DNA of 64,000 nt, taken from contig NC_090161.1 in the NCBI RefSeq assembly GCF_017916325.1, positions 186,001-250,000 of the forward strand, in the 5' to 3' direction. The translations under genes and the position numbers were made by a program. A model generated the notes under the pieces. The model searched no databases and was not told where the DNA came from. It was given only the letters and a program-made list of their open reading frames with translations. Origin of the DNA: Leishmania martiniquensis (Eukaryota; Euglenozoa; Kinetoplastea; Trypanosomatida; Trypanosomatidae). Shown piece by piece: positions 28,377 through 39,186 of the stretch; position 1 is the stretch's first letter; each line of letters begins with the position of its first letter.

Positions 28377-31300
28377 TCAGTAAAGGTAGGAAAGGGTTAG
28401 CGCGTCCTTCACTGCCGTCACCTTGCTACAGTAGGGGCAGCACACCACAGTCGTGATGCCCGCGGTGACGGCAGCCGTGCTTCGATTTGTCCGACGCGCC
28501 GTGGTGCGCAAGTCGAGGTACGTCCTGTGAGAGACGACGTGCCCGCACTCTAGCAGCGTCGGCGGGTTCAGCAACGACGAATAAGACCTGTCGGGCGAGG
28601 CAAGGAGGTTGCGCGTCACGGGTGGCAGCTCAAGAGGCACCGTCACACCGCGAGAAGCGTGAAAGCCGTCACTGCTAAGCGGCGCCACAGGTGCAGCTGC
28701 TGCCGTCGCTGCGGCGCCGATGCCGGCAGGGCCTTCCCTCTCCCGCTCTCCTTCCCCGTCGCTGACGAGCACGGAGGAATCGGCGTAGAGAGCGGTCACG
28801 GCACGCGTCATGATCCGTGAAATCGTCACGGGATCCGGCGCCATTGACGGCCCGCGAAGAAGAACGGCTGGAAAGAGGGAAGAGACCGAAATGATGCGGA
28901 TCGGGTCCGAGTGCGAGGCTTGCAAAGGCGGCAGCACTGGTGGGCGCGACTGCTGCAGCCGCAGATTTTGCGGTTGCTGTTGCTGCGGGAGCGGCGACCC
29001 CGATAAGTTTGCGCCCGCGGAGGGGGTGCTGAGGGAGACAGCTGAGCTCGGCGGCGGCGGCAGATCCGAGCGTAGCGACGATGCCTGAGCTTGTCGCGGC
29101 TGCGCTGATCGAGAAGTCTCCGTGCTCCGCTCGAACCGGCTGCGCAGCGCTCGAATCGTGTTGGGGAGCTGGCGAGTCGCACTTGTGGTGGCACCCGCAC
29201 CCGCTGCGGAGGTCGCCACCACCGCCTCCGCCGGCCCTCCAGAGGCACCGTGCGTCGGCGAGGACGACTGCGACGCGTCCGGGGCGGAGTGGATAATCTC
29301 CTGCGGAGGCAACGTGGCGCAGGTAATCAACGCGCCACAGACGAGCGGGTCAAGGCAGCGGCGGCGCGTCACAGGGCAGAAGCACATTGTGGACTGAAAC
29401 ACGGGCTGCCAGCGGCACTGCACCACCGACACACAGGCGGCAGAGCACGATGGCAGTGTGTGCCGCGTTGTAAAGGTGGCGGCACGCGCGCTGAAGTAGT
29501 GCCGTGTCGACAGCTCCGCCTGCCTATGAGGAAGGAGCTTGCCAGCGGTAAGCGCATCGACCAGGGAGCCACTCTGAAGCAGTCGCTCTACGGAGCAAAT
29601 GAGCCTCGCATTCGATGCCCCCGCCTCGAGTCGCACGTCCATCTCCTGCAGCAGCGACGATGTGTGTGGCACATCTAGCGTCAGCCCACTGTGATGGTGC
29701 GAGGTGGGATGGGAGGAGGAGCGCTGCTGTGACGGCGAGCGGCCGCTTTCGGCCGCAGATCGCTGATCGGCGGCGGGAGAGGGGCTGTCGCCGCCGCCGC
29801 TAGTGGCGCCACTGCGGCGTCGATCGCCTCCCGTGAGATAGCGAACGAAGCCCTCGATGATGGCGTGGCGGGTTTGGCCTGGGCCCGAGAGGCTAATGAG
29901 GCGCCGAGTGGTGGCGCGTCCACGGCGCTGCCGCGTGGTATCACCGTCGTTGTCACCTCGCCGTTGCTGCTCTGCTGCCTGATCGCCGTAGCTCTCACCG
30001 CCACCGCCGCCACGCCCAGAAGATGCCCGCTGCTCCGCGCCTCGCACGCTCGACCGCCCACTTGCTGCGCTGCGCAGTGCAGCAGACGACAGCGTTCCTG
30101 GTGGCAAGGCGAAGCTGTCAAGCCCCTCCTCTTCGTTTGCACTTGGGGCACCAGGCGATCGGCGTTGGCCAGGAGAAGAGGAACTCAGCAGCTGCTCCCG
30201 CCGCGCCCGAGCGCGGGCTACCACATCGCTGAGCTGCACCTCCTGAAACACACTCTGCAGCAGCTGACGCCCCTCCAGCTGGTCGAACGAGTTCAACAGG
30301 TAGGCGCTGACGGGCGTCACGTATTTCTCAAGGCCGTTGTCCAGCGGCACAGCCATACCCAAAACGCCAGTGCCATGGGCAATGGATGCGGCACGACCTC
30401 GACGGCGAACATAAGACATGAGCGTCTCGTCGGTGCCGCCGTGCCACACAGGTGCCAGCGAGAAGGAGGTGGAAATCACCGATTCAGCATCGGCCGCACA
30501 CGCAGTCTTTGCTGCACTGCTACGACGGCTCTGAAGCGTCGCCTCCGATACCAGAAGCACGTAGAGCTCATACATGCTATTCAGCTTGCGAGCCTCCTCC
30601 AGTAGCGTTGTTGTGAGAGCCTCTAGGTATACCCAGACGGAAAGCGGTAGTCTGGAGAGAGACGCGGCACGAGATGCGGGTGCCAGTCGTAAAATGCACT
30701 CCCCGCCGGCAGGACTGAAGGAGCCGTGATGGCGAAACACCTCCTGCTGTGACGCGCCGTTGGAGTTGGCGGCATCAGCAACCCCTGCCTGCCATGCGAG
30801 GAGGTACGGCGCCACGGCCACAATGTAGCGTGCCAGATGCTCTTGAGGGCTGAGGGTGTCGCCGGCGCCGTTAGCGTCACCCCTCAGAAGCCCATCCACT
30901 GCTGTTGACGGCATGCTCCCTAGCATCGGGGTGTAGCCCAGCGCACTCATAGGATGAAGCACTGACAGTATCAGTGGAGCAGCGCCAGTGCCGCCGCCAT
31001 CCGTTGCCGCGCCACCGCTGTCACCATACTGGGTAAGCGAATCCGAAACGGAATCCAGCGAGTACGCAGACGAGCTGCTGAACGCCGGCGGGTCACCGAC
31101 GTCCTGCGATACGCTGGCCTCCTGTGCATAGCGGGACTGCATCTTGCGGTGCTGCTGGAGAGAAACCAACAGGCGCGTGGCAGCCGCAAAGAAGCTCAAC
31201 GTCGAGTTTGGTGGCAGTGCAGCCTTGCCGTCACGAGCTGTGGTGCCATCAGGCAGTGACAGAGACGTGGTGTGCACGAGCGTTGAGAGCTCTTGCAGCG

Positions 31301-34300
31301 TGCTGATGATAATCAGATCCGTTTGGAGGAGTGCGCAAAGTGCGCGCAGGTGCGTGGCGGCGGCTTTGTGGTCCATCACCGGTGCCACCTCGCCCCCCCT
31401 AGTGCCCTGTGTCCACGCCCGTGGGGATGCCGCATCGTCCGTGGCTGGCGCCGCAGCAGCACCGGCGCTCGGCAAAGAGCTCTCCACTGACGGCTCCGGT
31501 GTGTCTGCACGCACTCGCACGCAGCTTCGACGTAGCAGCGCCTCTTGCCGCTGTCGAAGCGTTTGTTGCCAGTGCTGCTGCGCTTCGTGAGCGCCACACT
31601 TCCGCTCAGCCAGCGCGCGTGAGCCGGGGCTAAGGGCGCGCTGCGGTCGTGAGGATGAGTGATTTTGAGTGAGTGACAACAATGAGGACGCCGGCGCCAA
31701 GGCGGCGCTGCCGCTGTTGGGCATCACTCCTCTAGTCGTGGTCGCCGCGTGCGCAGCGGTGGTGCCGCTGCCCTCCACGCGTACCCATGGAATGTCAAAG
31801 CCGCCCAGCCACACGTCTTTAAGAGCAACCGCGGCTTGCATACCCCAGTTTGTCTCGCCTGAAGCCGAGGGCTCACCCCCCTCCACCTCCCCGTCCTCTC
31901 GATGCGGCTCTGCGGACCTAGAAGTGTCGCGAAAGGAGGAAGGAGCCGCACTGCTGCTCTGGCTGCTGTGCAAAGACGGCTGCGCGATGGACACCGAGTG
32001 CTCCAGCGATGTCATGAGCGAAACTGGGGCGGCCTCGATGGCCGCAGCCCCGGTTGCCAGCATAGGCGTTGCAGGGGTCACTTCCGTGCGACGGCGCCGG
32101 CCATCGCCGCTTTCGCCACCATCGGTGCCCTCCACTTCCTCTACGGACGAAAAGAGCTCATCAGCCACAGTGGAGAAGTCGTTGGCGCTAGCCGCCGCCG
32201 CCGCGTCGGACGACGAGCGGTTGAGGGAGGAAGGTGCAGAAGAGTAGAAGGAAAACGCCTTCGGTGCGGCGGACACCCGCTCGCGAGTGAGGGACGTTGC
32301 CGGGGTTGGCGAGCGCTCCGTGTGACCTGTCTTCGCGCCCCCCTGCCGGTCCTCTTCTGCGGAGGCTGTCCCGTCCGCGTCTTCCGCAGCAGCAGTAGTG
32401 GCCAAGTCCTCAAGAAGGACGCAGAAGTCGTGGATCTGCGCCAACCACGCCGAAGTTGTTGGTAGGCGTCTGGAAAGCTGCGCAGAAACTCGCGAGAGCT
32501 CATAGCGGGGGTTGTCCATACTAGCAGAGAGCTCCCGCGTCGCTTCCGTGGCTTGCAGAGTTGCGGCGCGGCTGCACTCACTGCCGTGTTCACCATATCG
32601 CACGAGCGCGCGCACCTCTTGCAGAACCACGGCAAAGTCGGCCTCGGCGTCGACGGCGGCATTGTCGCTGAGTTTACCTAGGGAGCCGTCACAAAGAAGC
32701 TTTGCTCCCCTCGCCGCGGGCACTGGACACTCATGGGCTGCGGCAGTCTCTGTGGCCACTAAGGCACTCTTTGGCGCCGCGTCCACGTCGACCTCCCGGA
32801 AACCGCACAGCTCCGCCTCCATCGATGCAGGAAGGGCAATGCCGTCGGCCCGCAGCTGCCCCAGCACCAGGGCGTCGACAGATTCCTGTAGCGTTGGCCG
32901 ACCTCGGCGGCGCGACACTTGTTGCGGCTGTCCGCCGGCACCGTCCGTTTTTGTACTGCGAGTGCGCCGACGAGGCGTATGACGCGTCGGTGTCGTCTGA
33001 AGAGACCCATGGCTTCGGTGACGCTTGCCGCTTCCGGTGATCGCCGCCTTGGAAGAAGCTCTGCGGTCGGCAGCCGCGGAAGCGGGCAGCTGCCGAAGCT
33101 GCTGCTGTTCCTCCTCCTCGAAGCGCAGGTCGTAGTCGCCACCACTACCGTAGCTACCACTGTTACTATTACAGCCGCTACGAACGGAGCTCGCCTCTGG
33201 GCTGCCGCGTGAGTGAAGCGGTCGTGAGCACATTGCTGACAATTCATACGGTGACTCCTCCGTGAGCCTCCGCAGAAACTCGTCCGTCTCGCTGCGCCGA
33301 TGAGCGCTATCGCTGCCAACGTGAATGCGCGCTGTTTGGCCATCAGAGTTCTTAAGCCGGGAAGCCGCACTATCGACATGGCCACCGTCGCTCGAGTCCT
33401 CCCGCTTCCATGCTCGGCCGCCGCACACGCCCTGGCGTGGCCGCGCTCGCCGCGGCTCACGCGGTCGCGGCGGCCACTCCACACAGTGGCCCAAGTACTT
33501 CTTCACGTTCTCCGTGCAAGCCGCGTGGAGTAACTGCGCTGCGGGAAGCTGCAGCCCTGGTCTGTCAACGAGCGAGAAGCCTAGTGGTGGCGACGCCGGG
33601 GAGATGGTCAGAGGTGCTGTTCGGTTGGGAGATGCCGACGCGCGGAGAGGCGGGCTAGCAACGCTAACTGGACGGGAAGAGCTGGCTAAAGCGGGCGGCC
33701 TGGCCACAGGCGATGAGGCAGCGGGCAGAGTGAGGCCCAGTATAGGCACACCTGCATCACTGGCGAGGGAGCGACTGGCAAAGGAATCGGCCGGTAGCTG
33801 CTGAGGGGTTGTAGTTGGAGTGGCGATGGATGAGCGGTGAGCTGTTGGCGAGGAGGCCGGCGCCCGATCACCTGGCGAGGTGTCGCTACAAGAGCCTCGA
33901 GGGACTGGAGCACTGCCGCCCGTGGTGCCTCCAGTTGGCGCAGACGCTGATGACGCCATGATCTGTGGGGTGCGCTGAGTCGCAGCGGGCTGCGACGCAG
34001 TTGCGCCGGCTCCGCCGGTCGTGCCAGTCCAGCTTCCCTTCGCATTCACACTCGGGTAGCGGTCAGAGAGAGTACTCAGCTCTTGCGCGAGGGAAGAGAC
34101 GCCGCGCCGCAGAATAGACAGCTGATGGCCCACCTCGGCATCACAGCGCACAGCAGCCGTGGCGAGAGCGTCTAGCGTCGAGAATACCTGCGAAGCGGCC
34201 GTCTCTGGTTCCAAAAATAGTGTGCGATCGTCAGCATCTCTGCTGGATGCATGCCCGGTGTTTGAATCTGACGCAGAGTGCGCCACTGTAGCGGAGAGAG

Positions 34301-34493
34301 CCTCCCCGCTGGCACGAAACAGCGCCTCCAGGCGCGACAAAGAGTCCATGAGGGCTGGCAGCGAAGCCCCAGCCTCGCTCACGTGCGGAGGGACGACGCT
34401 GGTGAAGCGTGCCACCCCAGCGCCACCACCACCCGCGGAGGAGGTGGCGGGGAAAGCGGCGCCTGCGCCGCCGCCGTGCACGGAGTCTACCAT
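28377..34493 (-). CDS. Very large RMND5/Gid2-like RING protein
   Basis: The protein has 2038 residues, and most of it is Ser/Ala/Gly-rich low complexity. The informative part is the C-terminus. A segment with FCPVT (first Cys about residue 1706) is followed, after about 270 disordered residues, by LNPPTLLECGHVVSHRTYLDL (CGH at about 1983-1985) and then CCPYCSKVTAVKDALTLSYLY, ending at the stop. In RMND5/Gid2, the RING subunit of the CTLH/GID ubiquitin ligase, the order is CPV...NPP..L.CGH.IS...CPYC at the extreme C-terminus; the match in order and ending is good. The insertion inside the RING and another in the second loop are unusual. Structured islands also occur near the N-terminus (LFLEPETAASQVFSTLDALA) and at about 1230-1430 (HPMSALGYTPMLGSM; WVYLEALTTTLLEEARKLNSMYELYVLL), which may correspond to LisH/CTLH parts. 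The true length could be confirmed only by protein data. Confidence 0.65.
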   Translation of the reverse strand: MVDSVHGGGAGAAFPATSSAGGGGAGVARFTSVVPPHVSEAGASLPALMDSLSRLEALFRASGEALSATVAHSASDSNTGHASSRDADDRTLFLEPETAASQVFSTLDALATAAVRCDAEVGHQLSILRRGVSSLAQELSTLSDRYPSVNAKGSWTGTTGGAGATASQPAATQRTPQIMASSASAPTGGTTGGSAPVPRGSCSDTSPGDRAPASSPTAHRSSIATPTTTPQQLPADSFASRSLASDAGVPILGLTLPAASSPVARPPALASSSRPVSVASPPLRASASPNRTAPLTISPASPPLGFSLVDRPGLQLPAAQLLHAACTENVKKYLGHCVEWPPRPREPRRARPRQGVCGGRAWKREDSSDGGHVDSAASRLKNSDGQTARIHVGSDSAHRRSETDEFLRRLTEESPYELSAMCSRPLHSRGSPEASSVRSGCNSNSGSYGSGGDYDLRFEEEEQQQLRQLPASAAADRRASSKAAITGSGKRHRSHGSLQTTPTRHTPRRRTRSTKTDGAGGQPQQVSRRRGRPTLQESVDALVLGQLRADGIALPASMEAELCGFREVDVDAAPKSALVATETAAAHECPVPAARGAKLLCDGSLGKLSDNAAVDAEADFAVVLQEVRALVRYGEHGSECSRAATLQATEATRELSASMDNPRYELSRVSAQLSRRLPTTSAWLAQIHDFCVLLEDLATTAAAEDADGTASAEEDRQGGAKTGHTERSPTPATSLTRERVSAAPKAFSFYSSAPSSLNRSSSDAAAAASANDFSTVADELFSSVEEVEGTDGGESGDGRRRRTEVTPATPMLATGAAAIEAAPVSLMTSLEHSVSIAQPSLHSSQSSSAAPSSFRDTSRSAEPHREDGEVEGGEPSASGETNWGMQAAVALKDVWLGGFDIPWVRVEGSGTTAAHAATTTRGVMPNSGSAALAPASSLLSLTQNHSSSRPQRALSPGSRALAERKCGAHEAQQHWQQTLRQRQEALLRRSCVRVRADTPEPSVESSLPSAGAAAAPATDDAASPRAWTQGTRGGEVAPVMDHKAAATHLRALCALLQTDLIIISTLQELSTLVHTTSLSLPDGTTARDGKAALPPNSTLSFFAAATRLLVSLQQHRKMQSRYAQEASVSQDVGDPPAFSSSSAYSLDSVSDSLTQYGDSGGAATDGGGTGAAPLILSVLHPMSALGYTPMLGSMPSTAVDGLLRGDANGAGDTLSPQEHLARYIVAVAPYLLAWQAGVADAANSNGASQQEVFRHHGSFSPAGGECILRLAPASRAASLSRLPLSVWVYLEALTTTLLEEARKLNSMYELYVLLVSEATLQSRRSSAAKTACAADAESVISTSFSLAPVWHGGTDETLMSYVRRRGRAASIAHGTGVLGMAVPLDNGLEKYVTPVSAYLLNSFDQLEGRQLLQSVFQEVQLSDVVARARARREQLLSSSSPGQRRSPGAPSANEEEGLDSFALPPGTLSSAALRSAASGRSSVRGAEQRASSGRGGGGGESYGDQAAEQQRRGDNDGDTTRQRRGRATTRRLISLSGPGQTRHAIIEGFVRYLTGGDRRRSGATSGGGDSPSPAADQRSAAESGRSPSQQRSSSHPTSHHHSGLTLDVPHTSSLLQEMDVRLEAGASNARLICSVERLLQSGSLVDALTAGKLLPHRQAELSTRHYFSARAATFTTRHTLPSCSAACVSVVQCRWQPVFQSTMCFCPVTRRRCLDPLVCGALITCATLPPQEIIHSAPDASQSSSPTHGASGGPAEAVVATSAAGAGATTSATRQLPNTIRALRSRFERSTETSRSAQPRQAQASSLRSDLPPPPSSAVSLSTPSAGANLSGSPLPQQQQPQNLRLQQSRPPVLPPLQASHSDPIRIISVSSLFPAVLLRGPSMAPDPVTISRIMTRAVTALYADSSVLVSDGEGEREREGPAGIGAAATAAAAPVAPLSSDGFHASRGVTVPLELPPVTRNLLASPDRSYSSLLNPPTLLECGHVVSHRTYLDLRTTARRTNRSTAAVTAGITTVVCCPYCSKVTAVKDALTLSYLY

Positions 34494-36152
34494 AGGCCTG
34501 CACGTACGAGCTCGCGCTGCAATGTCAATCGCGAGTCACACAGCGGCTCAACAGTGGAGGATGTCCGAGGGAGAGGGCCGGCGCAGAGCCACGCGGAGAC
34601 GAGATGGGGCCGAGAAGAAATACAAACGACGAGAAAAGAGGCGGCAGGTCGTTCAGCGCTCGCTCGATGCAACTGCTGAGGCGGGGGGATGGGTCTTGAT
34701 GAGTTTAACTGTCGGTGAAGACGCACAAAGGGGGTTCACCTAACGCCCATTCAGAGAGAGACCACTCCTGCGCCGACACACAGCACAGAGAACGAAACGA
34801 GATATATATACACGAATGGCCCACCCGCGCGCACACACACGCGAGAAAAAGTCCGGCGCCACAACAGTGGATGATGATGCGCCCCCGCCCCCTCGCTTTC
34901 TCTCTTCTCCCCTCTGCACAGACGACGCAAAGACACCCCAGCGCGCACGAGTAGTGCGACGAGGGAAGAATGAAGTGATCGACGTTGCTCAGCGCGTGGA
35001 AGTCCAAGAAGCGAAAGGCAAAAGCGGCGATCATAAGACGACTGACGCACACAAAGCAGCCGAAAAAAGGCGGTATAAAACGAAAAGGCTAAAAAACGGG
35101 TGAGGCGGCGGCAGAAGGGAGCCACCGACACACCCAACGACACGCGCACACAGACGGGCACACCCACAGAAGACGAGAGAGCGTGCGAGGGTGAGGGAGA
35201 TAGAGAGGGGGGGGAGAGCGAGACGAAAAGGCGCGTGTGGTTGACGAACGCACGCACGACGCGAAACAAAAAGCGAGAGAGCGCAAGAGATGGGGAATGC
35301 GATGCACACAAAATAAGACGGTGGCGGAGACGCCGGTGCACGTGTGCTGGTGTCTGTCTGTGTATGTGTGCGTGTGAGAGAAAGATGACGCAGAAGAAAA
35401 AAGAGAAAAAGAAAGAAGCAGAGGAGTGAAGGGGGAGAGAGGCGGAACGAAGCAGAAACGCACAGGTGTGGAGGCCAACGCGGCAAAGAGAGAGAGAGAA
35501 AGGGGAAGATGGAGAAAGAGAGGGTGGACAAAAGGGTCCTCGAAGGGGAGCAGGGTGCAATTCAGCGTGACAGTCGCGCACAACAACCGTGCAGATACAT
35601 ACGCCACAGAAAAATGTGGAGGAGGAGGAGGGAAGTGAGACAACCACTGATAATAAACGGGGCAATGGACTCGGACAAGGGTACGACACAAAAGAGCGAA
35701 GAAGAGAAAACAGAGGAACGAAGACACAGCGGTGTACGCGGCGAGAGGCGGTGTCGGTGACGGCGAGGGATGCGCACGAGGGCAAATCAGATGTCGACTT
35801 GAAGCGACGGTGGTGCGAAACGGGTTCAGGAGGGGGGAAAGGAGGAATAAGAGCAAAAGAGAGCGCCAGTGAATGACGAGAAGGGAAAAAGGCTTCAGGA
35901 GAGAGGAACAGAGAAAGACAAAGACAGCATGGGCGAGCCAATCCACGAGGAAGTCCCCAAACGCGCCCACCTCACCCTTCTTTTTTTCTGTGCCCCTTCT
36001 CTTTCTCTCTACGTCAGCGTATGGAGTAAGAGAGAAAGAGAAGGGGGGAGGGGCAAAAGAGGGGGAGATGGAAGCGACGCAGATGCGGGCCGTCGGCAGT
36101 CGTCGTTTCGTTGTTTCTTTCGGTTTGTTCGCCTCCTTTTTTTCTTCTGCGT

Positions 36153-36210
36153 GTATATATATAAATATTTATATATAAATATATATATGTGTGTGTGTTT
36201 GTGTGTGAGT
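36153..36210. repeat. AT-rich palindromic and GT microsatellite tract
   Basis: About 30 bases of A/T containing a near-perfect 22-base inverted repeat centred on AAATATTT, followed by ATATATAT and a GT run. It can extrude a small hairpin. In Leishmania spacers such tracts are usually neutral microsatellites. Confidence 0.8.
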
Positions 36211-36462
36211 GTTTCGTCGATGGCTCTGTCCTTTGGCTGTATGTCGGGTGGATGGAACAAAAAAAGGGAAGGGGGGCTTTTGTGCGAGGGCAGGTGGAGG
36301 GGGAGGGGCGTGAGAGGCACACGCAGTGCGTGAGTGACACGTAGAGAAGGCACAGAAGATGGTGTAGAGGGAGGAAAATGGGGTATAACGGAAGGTCAAG
36401 GATCGCACATTCATCCAGGAAGGCAGGTGGAAGAAGAGAAAGCGTTTCTGCGCTACGTCACG

Positions 36463-36705
36463 CTACGCAAGCATCTCCCTTTCTGTGGGACACGAAGCGA
36501 CGCTGCTGTCGCTCTCTCCCTCCTTTGCGTGCTGCTCGGTTGCTTCTGGCGGGCAGATGGCCCGCGACGAGGGAGATGCGCAGGCACAGAAAAGCGCCGA
36601 GATGAGCGGCCGGGTAGCGCAGTACGCTTCCTTCGCCACGGGCGACGTCCACAGGGTGGTGTGCATCGGAGAAGGATGGGCTAGCATCAAAAGAGAAGCA
36701 CTCAT
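36463..36705 (-). CDS. Possible small ORF (80 aa) in a large spacer
   Basis: From an ATG at 36703-36705 an 80-residue frame runs to a TAG. It sits in a 4.7 kb gap and has varied amino acids and high third-position GC, unlike the repetitive sequence around it. Residues about 20-50 (SPVAKEAYCATRPLISALFC) could form one hydrophobic segment. The plus strand over the same bases also has an open, GC3-rich frame, so coding strand and even coding status are uncertain. No good pyrimidine tract was seen immediately upstream. No family recognised. It could also be a conserved non-coding or snoRNA-type locus. Confidence 0.22.
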   Translation of the reverse strand: MSASLLMLAHPSPMHTTLWTSPVAKEAYCATRPLISALFCACASPSSRAICPPEATEQHAKEGESDSSVASCPTEREMLA

Positions 36706-38087
36706 GTCTCTCCCTCTCACCTTACCCCGCGTGCGCGTCAACGCCTATTTCGCAGTTGCACTCAGTTCCATAGGCCACTCCATAACCATTCGCACTGACA
36801 GTGGCCGTGTACGCATGGACATATATACATATACATGTACATTCGTGCGCGCGCTTGTGTGTAGGTGTGTCCTCGCCTCTGCTTTTCACATACGCGTAGG
36901 CGCAGGGGAGGCGGAGGCTCGACAGGCAGTGAGTTGTCTCGCTGATCTTTACGCCACCGCGTTCTTTTCTGAATGAGTTAGGGACGGGCGAGTCCGCTGC
37001 GGCTACGCATAGGTGAGGACACATCTTCCACACTTCCTCTTTGCGCCCCGAGTCCTTCCGTTTCACTCACCACGAGATCGAGCGAGGGACTCGCCTGTAC
37101 GTGTCTGTACGCGCATACGTGGAAAGAGAAAAAGGGGGAGGAGAAAACGTGAGGATGGTGAAAAACGATCCCACGGACGGTCGTGGCAGGGTGCGCGTGC
37201 GCTGTCGTGCGCCCCAGGCGCCCGCTGGAAGGAAGATGATGGGGAAGGGAGGGAAGGGATAGCAATGGGGAAAAGAGGGGGGTTTACGTTGTTAGTAATG
37301 CGAGAGGAAGAAAGAAGCGAAAGAGAAACGGGACGGGGGTCTCAACTCCAACCCGCACCCGCCCTCATGCCCAGGCACAAACACATATACACATATGCGC
37401 CCGCACATATACAGACACATACATATGCACGCATAGCAGCAAAGATACACAAACAGCAGAGAGAGAAAGAGGGTAACAGTCAGCGAACAAGGAAAAAAAA
37501 GAAATAGCAACGGCATGAAGAAACGAACGCTGCCAACGAAAAGGTGAGGTAAAGAGGGGGAGGTAGGGAGGGGTATTTGTCCCCTACGCCACATGCACAC
37601 TGCACGAAAAGAGCGAAAGAGGGGGAATGGCGGGGAGCAATCGACAAAAAAACTCCATATGTGTGTGTATGTGTGTGGGCGGGCATGTCTGACACTTCGG
37701 CGCATGACCATATATGGCCATGGGGGGAGAAATGACAGACATCTGCACACCAAGTGTGGCACACTTATTTTTTTCTTTCGTGTATCGCCCCCTTTCCCAC
37801 TATACGTCTTTTTTCGCTGGTAGTACCGCTCTTCTTTCTCTTCTCGGCTCTACGCCTCCCCTGCGCACCGCACCATGCGTGTGGACTCACCAACATCCTC
37901 TCCGTTCACTTGCCGGCAGCAGGGCCTTCCAACACCCAGGCGCGCAGAGGGAGGGCAACGCAGAGCACGGGAAAGCGCAGCGTACACGAGAGCACACCAG
38001 AGAGGGAGGGAGAGGGGTGTAGAAGCCACACAAGTGCTCTAGGCTTCACAGAATCACCGGTGAGGTGTTTTACCTTTCGAGCACCTC

Positions 38088-38498
38088 CGCCCTCTGCCAT
38101 CAGAGAAGAGAAGATGCGCGAGTTCAGCGCCACGCCACACCCACCCGATAGGGGAAGGGGGAGGCCCACACCGCGTGCGGCGAAGCAGCCGCACAAGGCG
38201 CGCATTCGAGCACCACCACCCCTCCCTTCAGTCACCCGAGCACGGACCTACCCCTCCCTCCACCGTCTCATGCTCTACCCACCCACCCACCCACCACCCG
38301 CCTCGCAGGCCGCGCCGACGCAACGCCGGTGCTCGGTGCTGCTGTCGCTACCAGAGGCGGCTCGGCATCTGGCAGGGGGCAGTGGGCGCTGCCTGGCGTC
38401 CCCGCACAGAGAGTGAGGCGCTGGGCACCTGAGATGCCGCGTGCCGAGGTGGCGTCCTCCTGTCCTCAGCGAGGGGCCGCCATCAGCAACGGACGGAG
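38088..38498 (-). mobile_element. SIDER2 retroposon, copy B (full length)
   Basis: About 411 bases. It extends from a 5' end (minus sense) at CTCCGTCCGTTGCTGATGGC, next to an A-tract on the plus strand (38499-38507), to a 3' end GGCGGAGGTGCTCGAAAG at its left edge. It is the complete version of copy A, and bases 38088-38443 are identical to that copy. It lies in the spacer downstream of the smaller RCC1 gene, in the same sense as the transcript, as is usual for elements residing in 3'UTRs. Confidence 0.85.
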
Positions 38499-39186
38499 GA
38501 AAAAAAAGGAGGGTGAGAAGCAAACAGAAGGGACGGCGACAAGTCCACAGAGTTGCTGACGCACTCGCCGAACGAGCAGCAGCAGAGAGGGATAAGTGTG
38601 GAAGTGAATCGCCTGACGGCCATCTGGCAAAAGTGTGGGGGTAAAGTGCCACCCATTCAGGGAAGAGGGGAGATGAAGAGACGTACAAAGACAGGAAACG
38701 ATGCTAATGAAGGGCGACACGAGGGTGGGAATTGAGCGCGGCAGCGCCAATGAAAAAGGGGAGAAGGAATAGAACCACAGAAAGCACGAGTCATTCGCAG
38801 CACAGTCACGCATACAGACGCATGCGCGCGTGTCGGAGAAAGGCGCGAGGCAGATAAAGATGCACAAGGTGGGCAGCGGGGCTCGGGATAGAAAAGAGAG
38901 AGAGAACACATCAGCCGACTTCGACAGACGAGTAAAAGAGCGTGTGAGATGATGACGCACGTTTGTTCACCTGCCCGGCACCCCTTCGCGTCGCGCGCGA
39001 TGCATACGCACGCTGACGGGCGATGAGAGGAAGAGGCGGCGTCCCACATGCAAGGCGCCGCGCCTTGGAAACCTCATAGGCGGAGGTGGTCGCGCTGAAC
39101 TCACTCTCGGTCAATGTCCCTCTCTTATCCACGTTCACATACATACGCCGGCGGCCCTTGGGCGGTCGCGCGTGCACATTTTGACC
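38499..39186. other. 3' flank of the 851-residue RCC1 gene
   Basis: About 0.69 kb, the probable 3'UTR leading into SIDER2 copy B. No gene or notable repeat recognised. Confidence 0.5.

Larger units (their letters stand above)
34494..38087. other. Gene-poor spacer upstream of the RING protein gene
   Basis: Most of a 4.7 kb gap. 34.7-35.9 kb is extremely purine-rich on the plus strand (GAGA/AAGA runs); its long minus-strand frames are Ser/Leu/Pro low complexity and are not credible genes. 36.15-36.21 kb is AT/GT-rich. 36.46-36.71 kb is the only non-repetitive, GC-rich island (annotated separately). 37.3-37.7 kb has CATA/ACACAT repeats. Confidence 0.55.

Noticed and set aside
34751..35970. Minus-strand frames of 293 and 396 codons in the 34.7-36.0 kb spacer
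   Set aside because: They are reverse complements of a purine-rich tract and encode Ser/Leu/Pro/Phe low complexity in more than one frame; no domain, and they lie where the RING gene's leader should be.
36020..36354. Possible strand-switch or promoter at the AT/GT tract
   Set aside because: Genes on both sides are on the same strand, so there is no switch; the tract is an ordinary microsatellite.
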